This document shows, one piece after another, positions 6,036 to 14,777 of a stretch of 64,000 nucleotides of DNA. The notes below the pieces were generated by a model. The model did not search any database. It saw nothing but the letters and a program-made list of their open reading frames with translations, and had not been told where the DNA came from. Positions within the stretch are counted from its first letter, which is position 1, and each line of letters opens with the position of its first letter. This stretch comes from Deferribacter abyssi (lineage in GTDB: Bacteria > Chrysiogenota > Deferribacteres > Deferribacterales > Deferribacteraceae): the NCBI RefSeq assembly GCF_049472655.1, contig NZ_JAQNCS010000004.1:1-64000 (forward strand). The letters run 5' to 3'. Position numbers and translations under genes: made by a program.

Positions 6036-7904
6036 TCAAACTTCCGGTAAAAAAATCCTTATTGTAGTTCCTTCACCATAATTACTTTCAATATTCATAA
6101 ATCCGCCTGATTCTTTGATTACTCTATCTACTAGAGTAAGTCCCAAACCACAACCATTTTCTTTAGTAGTATAAAAAGGCTTTAAAATATTTTTTAGTAT
6201 ATCGTTTTTAATTCCAGGTCCGTTATCATTAAAAGTTATTTTTACAAAATTTTGTTTATTTATTTGTTCCTTGTCTACAATAATGCTTATTGTTCCTTCA
6301 TTATCTCCTATTGCTTCCACAGAATTTATTATAATATTTAAAAAAGCTTGAATAACACTTCCTTTTGCAATCCTCAGCTTAGCTTGGGGAATCAAGTTAA
6401 TGTATGTTATATAAATATTTTTAGGAATATAATTATTAACAAGCTGGATAAAGTTTTTCATCAGCTCTTCTGATGTAAGTTTTATAGTTTTGGGTTTTCT
6501 TTGATGAGAAATAGTTAATAAATTTTCAATATGTTCTTTAGCCGACATAATAATAGATTTCAATGTATTTATATAATGTTGAGAATTTTCTTTATTTTTT
6601 TCAATGAGTGATAAATAAATTTGTATATTATTGATCGTGTTTTTGAAGTCATGAGATATTCCTGAGGTGATTGTGTTTATTATTTCATGTTTTTGCGCTT
6701 GTTGAAGTTTTTCTTCTATAGCCTTTTGTTCAGTTATGTCATTAATTATGGATAGCGCTTTATTTTCATCCATAAGCTTTATAGTATGAAGTTCAAAAAT
6801 TCTTTTGTCAGCGCTGTAGATAACAGAAGATTCGTATCCTTCTTTTTCAACAAGAGCAAGGTGTTCCTGGAGTGCTTTTTCGTTATTAATTAATTCATTC
6901 AAGATTTTTCCTTTGCTGATTCCTAAATTTGCAGCATTGTCATTGAAATTAGAAATTTGTAGATTTTTAAGATCATAAACTATGGCTGCTAATGGAAGAT
7001 AATTAAAGAAAAGTCTGTAACGTTCTTTTTCAATACTCAACTCTTTGGTTCTTTCATTAACTAAGCTTTCAAGTTTCTTATGAGATGCAAACAGATTAAA
7101 TATAATAAAAGCACCCATTAGAAATGTAATTGAAATTAACAAAATTATCAAAAAGTTAATTTTTTTAAAATGGGTTTTAAGACTCTTTGCTGTAGAATCA
7201 TGTATTCCTTTTATAACAACAAAATATTTTAAACCTTTGATATTGTATTCAAAGATACTATTATTATCAGAAACTGCAGGTTTATCTTTCAAATAAATTA
7301 CAATCGATTCACCCAACATATTTTTAAATTTTTTTAACGCATTACCAAAAAATACGTTATATGGTACGAACTTTATAATATAAAAATTATTGTTATTAAC
7401 AAGTTTACTAGTAATTCCAATGCTTATAAATGTTTTATTTACAAAATTTAGATTTTTGTTATCAAAATACTTAACGTTTAAAAATGAAATTTGTTGTGTG
7501 TTTGTTTTTTTTAACCTGATAAAAAAATTTGCTATATCTGGAAATGACAATATGGAAAAACCTACAAAACTTTTCCGAAAAGGATAAGTAAAAACTATAT
7601 TTCCCTCTTGAGAAATTAGCATAATGAAAGAATTTGTATTATTGTCAATAATTATCTCACTATATTCTGGGAAGTTATTAATATCATATGTGATAAGTTT
7701 TGATAAAATATGAAGTTTTTCTACTTCAGAATTTATGTTTGATTCAATTTTATTATTAAGTTCGGCTATTAACATTTTTATCTGTTTTGCATTTGATTCT
7801 TTGATTATGTTGTATTCTTTTTTTTGTAATTGTAGTATAATGAAGAAAGAAAAAATAAATATAAAAATTAAAATAAAACCTGATAAAGCAATTTTTTTAA
7901 ACAT
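6036..7904 (-). CDS. Membrane sensor histidine kinase with PAS domain
   Basis: 622 residues from the ATG at 7904; an in-frame TTG 39 bases earlier lacks a ribosome site. One membrane segment at about 5-25, an extracytoplasmic sensor region to about 245, and a second membrane segment at about 250-272. Then come a PAS-like domain (about 295-385), an H-box GISHDFKN with His418, and a HATPase domain (N-box INSVEAI, DNGPGI, GCGLGL). It autophosphorylates and would signal to an unlinked response regulator, since none adjoins it. A gene for a secreted substrate-binding protein lies directly upstream and may supply its ligand. It sits in one transcription unit with glnE. Confidence 0.88.
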   Translation of the reverse strand: MFKKIALSGFILIFIFIFSFFIILQLQKKEYNIIKESNAKQIKMLIAELNNKIESNINSEVEKLHILSKLITYDINNFPEYSEIIIDNNTNSFIMLISQEGNIVFTYPFRKSFVGFSILSFPDIANFFIRLKKTNTQQISFLNVKYFDNKNLNFVNKTFISIGITSKLVNNNNFYIIKFVPYNVFFGNALKKFKNMLGESIVIYLKDKPAVSDNNSIFEYNIKGLKYFVVIKGIHDSTAKSLKTHFKKINFLIILLISITFLMGAFIIFNLFASHKKLESLVNERTKELSIEKERYRLFFNYLPLAAIVYDLKNLQISNFNDNAANLGISKGKILNELINNEKALQEHLALVEKEGYESSVIYSADKRIFELHTIKLMDENKALSIINDITEQKAIEEKLQQAQKHEIINTITSGISHDFKNTINNIQIYLSLIEKNKENSQHYINTLKSIIMSAKEHIENLLTISHQRKPKTIKLTSEELMKNFIQLVNNYIPKNIYITYINLIPQAKLRIAKGSVIQAFLNIIINSVEAIGDNEGTISIIVDKEQINKQNFVKITFNDNGPGIKNDILKNILKPFYTTKENGCGLGLTLVDRVIKESGGFMNIESNYGEGTTIRIFLPEV

Positions 7905-8007
7905 GATTATTATCCAAGTAATACTTATTCTTTTTAGTATCAAAAGTATTAATGTTAAATTTTGTTACTTCAATATCCGTTATTTGCCACCAAAGGGTGA
8001 CAATTGA

Positions 8008-8964
8008 TTAATTAATGGTATTTGCAAACATTAAAATACCTATAGGTAGTTGAATATTTAATTCTTTAGCTCTTTTTAAATTCACAGTAAGCTCAGCCTT
8101 GGTATATTTGATGTATGGTATTTTGGATATGGGGAATCCATTTAATAGTTTTTGGACGATAGTTCCAGCTTCTATGCCATGATAATAACCAGATATCGTC
8201 ACACCCATTAGAGCCCCTTTTTGTACCATCCAGTTTAGTAAAGTAATTTCTGGAAGTCTATTATTTTTTAAAGTCCAACTTAAAACATCAGTATTAAGTA
8301 AATAACGGCCTTTGTTATCTTTTATTTTTGCGCATGTTAAAATAATTAATATATCATAAATACCTTGAGCTTTCGTTATCTCTTCTTGCCAATCTGTAAA
8401 ATTTTCAATATTTTTTATGGTTATATGTAGCCCTTTATATTTTTTGGGACACTTTTCAAGTGCAGATAAAGAGCTGGCACTTTTATCAGATAGAAGCAAA
8501 ATATTTTTTGCTGCTGGAAATGCATCTTTAATTATTTCAAAGGTTTGTTCAAAATAAATGTGCTCAAAGACTCCTGTTACATTAGAGACTTTTTCCAAAT
8601 TATAATAAGATCTATCTCGATTTATGCCAGCAAATACAATCTGTTTGTCAGTATTGAAATATTTTTTACACACAAATTCAAAAGCATTATCATCAAGACA
8701 TACTAAAATTTTGGGGCTTTGTTTTTCTATAATTTTTACAGCTTTTGTAACATTGTTGGCAATCTCGATATTTGAACCATGTTTAGAGTTTAAATAAAAT
8801 TTTTCTACTCTTTTTTCTGTAATTACTTCAAAAAAACCTTTTTCAAAATCTTTAACCCATGGAAAATCTTTATGATAACTTATCACTAATAATATTTCTT
8901 TAGAATACGATATTTCTACGAATACGAAAAAAAAGAGTAAACATAACTTTACTTTGTATCTCAT
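8008..8964 (-). CDS. ABC-type substrate-binding protein (TrpX/DUF534-like family)
   Basis: 318 residues with an N-terminal signal peptide (YKVKLCLLFFFVFVEISYS). The body resembles the ABC_sub_bind family (PF04392): an ILLVISYHKDFPWVKDF start, a Rossmann-like lobe with IVFAGINRD, and a C-terminal GVTISGYYHGIEAGTIVQKLLNG segment typical of this family. No ABC permease or ATPase gene is adjacent. The next gene downstream is a sensor kinase, so it may be a periplasmic ligand-binding partner rather than a transporter component. The family call is good; the ligand is unknown. Confidence 0.75.
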   Translation of the reverse strand: MRYKVKLCLLFFFVFVEISYSKEILLVISYHKDFPWVKDFEKGFFEVITEKRVEKFYLNSKHGSNIEIANNVTKAVKIIEKQSPKILVCLDDNAFEFVCKKYFNTDKQIVFAGINRDRSYYNLEKVSNVTGVFEHIYFEQTFEIIKDAFPAAKNILLLSDKSASSLSALEKCPKKYKGLHITIKNIENFTDWQEEITKAQGIYDILIILTCAKIKDNKGRYLLNTDVLSWTLKNNRLPEITLLNWMVQKGALMGVTISGYYHGIEAGTIVQKLLNGFPISKIPYIKYTKAELTVNLKRAKELNIQLPIGILMFANTIN

Positions 8965-9018
8965 TTAACTTAATTATATAAAAATTGATCATTTGTCAAC
9001 ATCTAATAGAACTAGGTT

Positions 9019-9969
9019 TTAATTTATGGCGTTCATAGGTTTTTTATTGTATTTAAGCAAAGATATAATGCTGTCTGCACATAGCTTTGCCATTTTTGCT
9101 CTTGTGTCTACAGAAGCACTACCTATGTGAGGTAGAAGAATAACATTTTTTAAATCATATAGCTCTGGATGTATTTTTGGTTCAAATTCGTAAACATCAA
9201 GCCCTGCACCTTTTATCAATCCTTCTTTAAGTGCTGTTACAAGGTCGTCTTCTTTTATAATAGGACCTCTACCTATGTTTATTAAATAAGCACTGTTTTT
9301 CATTTTCTTAAATTCATTGATAGTAAATTTGTGATAGCTGTCATCATTTAATGGCGCTATAATTACAATAAAATCGGATTCTTCAAGCAGTTCGTCAAAA
9401 GACACATATTTTGCATTCGTTAAAATTTCTGCCTGAAAGTTTCTATGTCTAGTATGATAAATAATATTCATATCAAACCCTTTGCAACATCTTGCAAAAG
9501 CTTGTCCAATTCTTCCAAACCCAAATAGTCCTACAGTCTTTTTATAAAGGTCGGTACCAAGGTATAATTCGGGGCTCCATCCTGTAAAATTACCGTTTCT
9601 TGTAAAATTGTCAGCTTCTACAATTCTCCTTGCTACTGAAATCATAAGAGCAAAAGCTAATTCTGCGGTAGTTTCTGTTAGAACATTTGGAGTGTTGCAT
9701 ACTACAACCCCTTTTTTGGTGGCAAAAGTTACATCAATGTTATTATAACCTACAGCGTAATTTGCAATGATCTTTAAATTTACACAATTCTCAATGAAAT
9801 TTTTATCTATTTTATCAGAAAGCATCGAGATGATCCCATGAGCATTTTTCCCTCTTTCATATAACTCTTCATATTGTATGGGAGTAGATTCTTTACGGTA
9901 ATCCAATTCAAAATCTTTAAGGTATTCTTCCATATCAAAAGGAAGTTTTTGAGTTATTAGCACTTTCAT
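9019..9969 (-). CDS. D-2-hydroxyacid dehydrogenase (glycerate/glyoxylate reductase type)
   Basis: 316 residues. NAD(P)-binding GFGRIG at 150-155 and the catalytic set Arg234 (NIGRGP), Glu263 and His281 (LLPHIGS) are all present. ANYAVGYNNID and NTPNVLTETTAELA resemble glycerate dehydrogenase/hydroxypyruvate reductase. It would interconvert a 2-oxoacid such as glyoxylate or hydroxypyruvate with the D-hydroxyacid. It is the last gene of the HD-GYP-ACT-def operon, with a 4-base overlap with def. A serine/alanine-glyoxylate-type aminotransferase at 16853 could share its metabolites. The exact substrate is not settled. Confidence 0.85.
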   Translation of the reverse strand: MKVLITQKLPFDMEEYLKDFELDYRKESTPIQYEELYERGKNAHGIISMLSDKIDKNFIENCVNLKIIANYAVGYNNIDVTFATKKGVVVCNTPNVLTETTAELAFALMISVARRIVEADNFTRNGNFTGWSPELYLGTDLYKKTVGLFGFGRIGQAFARCCKGFDMNIIYHTRHRNFQAEILTNAKYVSFDELLEESDFIVIIAPLNDDSYHKFTINEFKKMKNSAYLINIGRGPIIKEDDLVTALKEGLIKGAGLDVYEFEPKIHPELYDLKNVILLPHIGSASVDTRAKMAKLCADSIISLLKYNKKPMNAIN

Positions 9970-10469
9970 TTGTACTTTTTCCTCCTAAACAAATCGGTTC
10001 TTTTGGAAATAATCCTATCAATAAATAGTATTCCATCAAGATGGTCAATTTCGTGCTGAATCAATATAGCTTCAAATCCTTCTGTTTCAAAAACGTGTTG
10101 TTTCATGTTTTCATCAAAAAATTGGACTACAATTTTCTCAGCTCGATTAACATTTCCTGTAAAATCAGGTACACTCATACACCCCTCACGAGATTGAATA
10201 AGACCTTCCCATTTTATAATTTCAGGATTTATCATTACTCTTTTACCATGATGACTTTTACATTTTTTATTTTTCCCAGGATCTATAGCTATAATTCTGA
10301 TTAATTCACCAATCTGTGGCGCAGCTATACCTGTAGAATGGCTTGTGGCATCCATTGTGTCTATTAAGTCTTTAATTACGTTTTTTGTTTTTTCATTAAT
10401 ATCATCAAGTTCTTTACTTATTTCTTTCAAAAGCGGGTTTGGATAAACTAAAACATCTCTAACAGCCAT
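9966..10469 (-). CDS. def: Peptide deformylase
   Basis: 167 residues with all three deformylase motifs: GIAAPQIG (47-54), EGCMS (95-99) and HEIDH (139-143). The Cys and two His bind the catalytic metal and the Glu is catalytic. It removes the formyl group from nascent protein N-termini. A met-tRNA formyltransferase gene is not adjacent, unlike in many genomes. The gene starts directly after the ACT-domain gene and overlaps the dehydrogenase gene by 4 bases. Confidence 0.97.
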   Translation of the reverse strand: MAVRDVLVYPNPLLKEISKELDDINEKTKNVIKDLIDTMDATSHSTGIAAPQIGELIRIIAIDPGKNKKCKSHHGKRVMINPEIIKWEGLIQSREGCMSVPDFTGNVNRAEKIVVQFFDENMKQHVFETEGFEAILIQHEIDHLDGILFIDRIISKRTDLFRRKKYK

Positions 10470-11009
10470 TTATAACTCGTATGTTTCAATATGACGAATA
10501 CTTATATCAGTGTTTATATTTTTTGCAATTTCTTTTAATTCTTCTACCCAGTTTTGCTTTTTGAGATCTTCAGGGATAATAACTTCTAACACCATTATAT
10601 AAACAGGTTTTTCAGTACTACCTGCAACTTTTGTTTGTAAATCTATGATATTAATTTCATTATTAGCTAAAAAATCTGCTACTTTAAACACAATACCTGG
10701 TTTATCAGCACCATACACTGAGATAATGAATGTCTCTCCTGATGGTAGCGTTTTTAGTTTATCAATTTTTCTAACACTTATAGCCATCCCAAGTTCTTTA
10801 ACTAAAGGTGCAAATTTTTTCTTTATCTCGTTTACTTTATAATCATTAGTACAACTAACTATCAGAATCATTGAGAAAAAACCTCTTAATAGAGTCGAGG
10901 AAGAGTCCTCCACATTAAAATTATTTTCATATAAGACCTTAGATACTTTTGCTACAATACCAGGCCTATCTTCACTGATAAAAGTAAGCGCATAATAATT
11001 TTTTTTCAT
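10470..11009 (-). CDS. Tandem ACT-domain regulator (GcvR-like)
   Basis: 179 residues made of two ACT domains: YYALTFISEDRPGIVAKVSK (about 4-85) and FIISVYGADKPGIVFKVADF (about 92-175). This is the arrangement of GcvR/YkfB-like proteins that bind amino acids, classically glycine. GcvR works by binding the activator GcvA, which is not seen here, so the partner is unknown. It overlaps the HD-GYP gene by 4 bases and abuts def, so all four genes are co-transcribed. Confidence 0.8.
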   Translation of the reverse strand: MKKNYYALTFISEDRPGIVAKVSKVLYENNFNVEDSSSTLLRGFFSMILIVSCTNDYKVNEIKKKFAPLVKELGMAISVRKIDKLKTLPSGETFIISVYGADKPGIVFKVADFLANNEINIIDLQTKVAGSTEKPVYIMVLEVIIPEDLKKQNWVEELKEIAKNINTDISIRHIETYEL

Positions 11010-12235
11010 ATAGATACTCCTTGTTTTACCTTTAATAGGAATTTATCCATAATTTTATTTGTATCAATATGTAATTTTTTTGAATCAAGAGGTGCTATTA
11101 TTGATTTATAAGGTTTTTTGGTCAATAGGTTGTATTTTCCTAGGTCAAAAAGATAAGGCTCTGTAGTTTTTTTCCTTTCATCAGTTATTACAAGCACTTT
11201 AGGTCTAGTGGGATCATCTTTGTTTTGTTCAAAAACAATTGCTAGCTCACCAGTATCTAATAAAACAAGAGTTCCTACAGGGTAGATGCCGACTACCTCC
11301 ATAAAAAATTTTACAAGGATTTTGTTAAAATGCTTTTCCGACCAGCTAAATATTGTTTGTAAAGCCTTTGGTGGAAGCATAGCATCATGATAAACTCTTT
11401 TTGAAGTGATTGCATCATAAACGTCAACAATTGAAACAATCTTAGCATATAAATGTATTTGAGGTTCTTTTAACCCTAAAGGGTAGCCGCTACCATCTGC
11501 TCGTTCATGATGTAAATAGACTGCTTTTAAAGCTTCTTCTGTCATGTTTGGATCGCTTTTTAAAAGTTCATATCCATAAACAGGGTGTTTTTTCATTATG
11601 ACAAATTCTTCCTCTGTTAGTTTTCCAGGTTTATTTAAAATTTCATCTGGCACTTTCATTTTACCTATGTCATGCAATAATGCACCTAATCCTAACTTTT
11701 TAAGCCCAGGCACGTCAAAACCGTATCTTTTGCCTAGTACAATGGATAAAATACCAACATTTAGGCTATGAACGAAAGTATATTCATCAAAACTTTTAAG
11801 CCTTGAAAGAGTTACCACAAGATGTGGTTTTTTAAAGCATGAATCAACAAAAGTTTCTACTACTTTCTTGGCCGTATCCGTATCTATCGACTTTCCTGCT
11901 CTAGCATCTAAATATAGTTGTTTTGTGATTTTTTTTGCTCTTTCATGTAGAGATTTTAACTCATCAATTTCTTTGAGTGTAGTTGTATATTTTGATATAT
12001 CAAGTTTTTCAGCTTGTTTGAGTAATTCTTTTTTAAAGGATTTTTCTAAGCCATAAATATCTTCAGCGATGTCATCTTTTTTTATAAAAACTTCTTTTAC
12101 ACCATAGTTTTTGAGAATATCTTTAATGTTAAGATCTGTTACGGGTTTATTCATTAATGATAAATTTAACCATGGTTTATCAGTTTTTAAAATAGTTACC
12201 CCCAATTTAATTTGATCAACAGGAATTTTAATCAA
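11006..12235 (-). CDS. HD-GYP domain cyclic-di-GMP phosphodiesterase-like protein
   Basis: 409 residues. An N-terminal DUF3391-like region (1-130) is followed by an intact HD-GYP domain: His156, HD 188-189, His217, HH 242-243 and the GSGYP loop (GYP-type signature) at 248-252. Such proteins hydrolyse cyclic di-GMP using two or three metals. There is no receiver or membrane segment, so it is probably cytoplasmic. The start codon is TTG with GGGGAG correctly placed. It heads the operon with ACT, def and dehydrogenase genes, an unusual setting that says little about its signal. Confidence 0.88.
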   Translation of the reverse strand: MIKIPVDQIKLGVTILKTDKPWLNLSLMNKPVTDLNIKDILKNYGVKEVFIKKDDIAEDIYGLEKSFKKELLKQAEKLDISKYTTTLKEIDELKSLHERAKKITKQLYLDARAGKSIDTDTAKKVVETFVDSCFKKPHLVVTLSRLKSFDEYTFVHSLNVGILSIVLGKRYGFDVPGLKKLGLGALLHDIGKMKVPDEILNKPGKLTEEEFVIMKKHPVYGYELLKSDPNMTEEALKAVYLHHERADGSGYPLGLKEPQIHLYAKIVSIVDVYDAITSKRVYHDAMLPPKALQTIFSWSEKHFNKILVKFFMEVVGIYPVGTLVLLDTGELAIVFEQNKDDPTRPKVLVITDERKKTTEPYLFDLGKYNLLTKKPYKSIIAPLDSKKLHIDTNKIMDKFLLKVKQGVSI

Positions 12236-12268
12236 CCAATACTCCCCTAAGTTTTAATTCAACAATTC

Positions 12269-12299
12269 TTGACATAACCCTGCTATAGTTTATTATAAT
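12269..12299 (+). promoter_or_regulatory. Putative promoter for the clpC operon
   Basis: TTGACA at 12269-12274 and TATAAT at 12294-12299 (spacer 19), or ATTATA at a 17-bp spacer. A second TATAAT just before the clpC ribosome site (about 12350) may be an additional start. No CtsR- or CIRCE-type operator is seen. Confidence 0.45.
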
Positions 12300-12377
12300 C
12301 AATAAAGTTTATATTTGCAAATAATAGTTGGTTAACTTGTGTGGAATTATATATAATTAAAGGAAAAAGAGGAAATT

Positions 12378-14777
12378 ATGTTTGAATATTTTTCAGAAAG
12401 AGCAAGGCGGGTGATTTTGTTTTCTAGAGAAGAAGCTGAAAAACTGATGAACTCATTCATTGATACAGAGCATCTCTTGATTGGCCTTTTGAAAGATAAA
12501 AATGGGGTTCCTTGCGAGATTTTTAGCAGGAGAGGATTTAATACTACTACCCTGATAAAGGAGATAGAAAATCTTTCTGGTGAAGGTAAGAATTTAATGA
12601 TAAAAGGTAGTATCCCGTTTAGCCCCCTTGCGAGAAAAGTTTTAGAATATGCAGTAGAAGAAGCAAATTTATTGAATCATAAATATATAAATCCAGAGCA
12701 TATTTTACTGGGATTAATGAAAGAAAAGAGGGGAAAGGCGTTTTCTATACTAAAAAAACTAGGCTTTGATCTCATTACGCTAAGAGATGAAGTTAGGATT
12801 CTTACTAAAAATTATAATAAGCAGTCCTCTGTTGCTACACCCACCATCGATGAATTTGGTAAAGATTTAACAGAAATGGCAATAAAGGGAGTCTTAGATC
12901 CAGTAATTGGTAGAGAACTAGAGATTGATAGGTTGATTCAAATATTAGGACGAAGGATTAAAAATAATGCTATTTTGTTAGGATTCCCTGGGGTTGGAAA
13001 AACGGCTATTGTGGAAGGGCTTGCTATTAGAATGGCAAAAGGTGAAATCCCTGAAATATTAAAAGGAAAAAGACTTATTTCTCTCGACCTAGGAACAATT
13101 GTTGCTGGGACGAAATACAGAGGTCAATTTGAAGAAAGAATGAAAAATATAATCAAAGAAATCGAAAATGCTGGTAATATAATAATTTTTATAGATGAGA
13201 TTCACACAATTATAGGTGCTGGAGCAGCAGAAGGCTCTATTGATGCTTCAAATATGTTGAAACCTGCGCTTGCTAGGGGGAATTTTCAATGTATAGGTGC
13301 CACTACATTTAAAGAATATCGAAAGTACTTTGAGAAAGATGGTGCATTAGAAAGAAGATTTCAAACTATAATTGTGGAGCCACCTTCAACAGAAGAGACT
13401 GAAAACATACTCAAAGGGCTAAGAAAATATTATGAAGACTTCCATAAAGTTTTTATCCCAGATGATGTAATAAAAGAGGCCATATATTTGACAGATAGAT
13501 ACATCACGGACAGGTATCAACCCGATAAAAGTATAGATGTTATTGATGAAGCAGCAAGTAAATTAAAACTGAAAAAAAATACGTTACCCAAAGAGCTAAT
13601 TGAGCTGAAAGAAGAAATAGAACAGTTGAAACAAAAAAGAGCATCTTGCTTTGGCACAAATAATTTTGCTGAAATTGAAAAATATTCTAATAAAATTGAT
13701 AAAAAATTGAGAGAATATAATGAAAAATATAACGATTGGAAAGAGCGAATCGACGATAATTGGCCTATTTTAACTGTAGATGATATAGCAGAAGTTGTTT
13801 CAGGAATCTCCGGTATTCCTGTAAAAAAACTGAGACAAGAAGATTCTGAAAAGGCAGCAATTATAGATAAGATGTTAAAAAAATATGTGGTAGGACAGGA
13901 TCAAGCAATAGATTTAGTGTCAAAAGCTATAAAGAGAAGCTTTGCAGGTTTGAATAACCCCAGTAGACCTTTGGGTTCATTTATTTTTTTGGGACCTACT
14001 GGTGTGGGTAAAACCGAGCTTTCAAAGCGACTTGCTGAGATTATATTTGGCTCTCAGGATGCTCTAATTAGAATAGATATGAGTGAGTATATGGAAAAGT
14101 TTAATGTTTCAAGATTGATTGGCGCTCCTCCTGGTTATGTGGGGTATGATGAAGGTGGAAAACTTACTGAAGAGGTTAGAAGAAGACCTTATGCTGTAGT
14201 CCTTTTTGATGAGATAGAAAAGGCTCATCCTGATGTGTTGAATATTCTCCTTCAAATAATGGATGAAGGGTTTGTGACTGATGGTCATGGTTATAAAGTG
14301 AATTTTAAAAATACAATTATAATAATGACCTCGAATTTAGGTACTAAAAGTTCTATAACTGGCAAAAAACTTGGGTTTGGAAACATTAAAAATAATTATC
14401 TGGAATATGAATCTTTTAAAAAGAATGCTTTAAAAGAATTGAAAGAAAGGTTTCCTCCTGAATTCATCAACAGGGTTGACGATGTCATAGTTTTTAAACC
14501 TTTGACTAAAGAAGAGATATGTAAGATTATTGATCTCCAGCTTGAAGAAATTAATAAAAGATTATTAAAAATTGGAAAACGTATTGAAATGGATGATAGA
14601 GCAAAAGAGATATTGCTTGAAAAAGATTATAACTTTATGTATGGAGCAAGACCCATAAAACGAATATTGCAAAAGCATATTGAAGATGTATTGAGTGATT
14701 TACTCCTTGCAGGAAAATTTAAAAGAAGAAAAAACATTAAAGTTCAGGAGAAGGATGGTGAGCTTGTTTTCAAATAG
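12378..14777 (+). CDS. clpC: ATP-dependent Clp protease ATP-binding subunit ClpC
   Basis: 799 residues, Hsp100 class. Two N-terminal Clp-N repeats (1-145), AAA1 with Walker A GFPGVGKT (202-209) and Walker B IIIFIDEIHT, and a short UVR-like middle region (about 410-455) rather than the long ClpB coil. AAA2 has GPTGVGKT (539-546), VVLFDEIEKAHP and an arginine-finger region FPPEFINRVDD. It unfolds proteins for ClpP or acts as a disaggregase. The short middle domain argues for ClpC over ClpB; no mcsA/mcsB/ctsR genes are adjacent. It heads a long plus-strand operon. Confidence 0.92.
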   Translation: MFEYFSERARRVILFSREEAEKLMNSFIDTEHLLIGLLKDKNGVPCEIFSRRGFNTTTLIKEIENLSGEGKNLMIKGSIPFSPLARKVLEYAVEEANLLNHKYINPEHILLGLMKEKRGKAFSILKKLGFDLITLRDEVRILTKNYNKQSSVATPTIDEFGKDLTEMAIKGVLDPVIGRELEIDRLIQILGRRIKNNAILLGFPGVGKTAIVEGLAIRMAKGEIPEILKGKRLISLDLGTIVAGTKYRGQFEERMKNIIKEIENAGNIIIFIDEIHTIIGAGAAEGSIDASNMLKPALARGNFQCIGATTFKEYRKYFEKDGALERRFQTIIVEPPSTEETENILKGLRKYYEDFHKVFIPDDVIKEAIYLTDRYITDRYQPDKSIDVIDEAASKLKLKKNTLPKELIELKEEIEQLKQKRASCFGTNNFAEIEKYSNKIDKKLREYNEKYNDWKERIDDNWPILTVDDIAEVVSGISGIPVKKLRQEDSEKAAIIDKMLKKYVVGQDQAIDLVSKAIKRSFAGLNNPSRPLGSFIFLGPTGVGKTELSKRLAEIIFGSQDALIRIDMSEYMEKFNVSRLIGAPPGYVGYDEGGKLTEEVRRRPYAVVLFDEIEKAHPDVLNILLQIMDEGFVTDGHGYKVNFKNTIIIMTSNLGTKSSITGKKLGFGNIKNNYLEYESFKKNALKELKERFPPEFINRVDDVIVFKPLTKEEICKIIDLQLEEINKRLLKIGKRIEMDDRAKEILLEKDYNFMYGARPIKRILQKHIEDVLSDLLLAGKFKRRKNIKVQEKDGELVFK

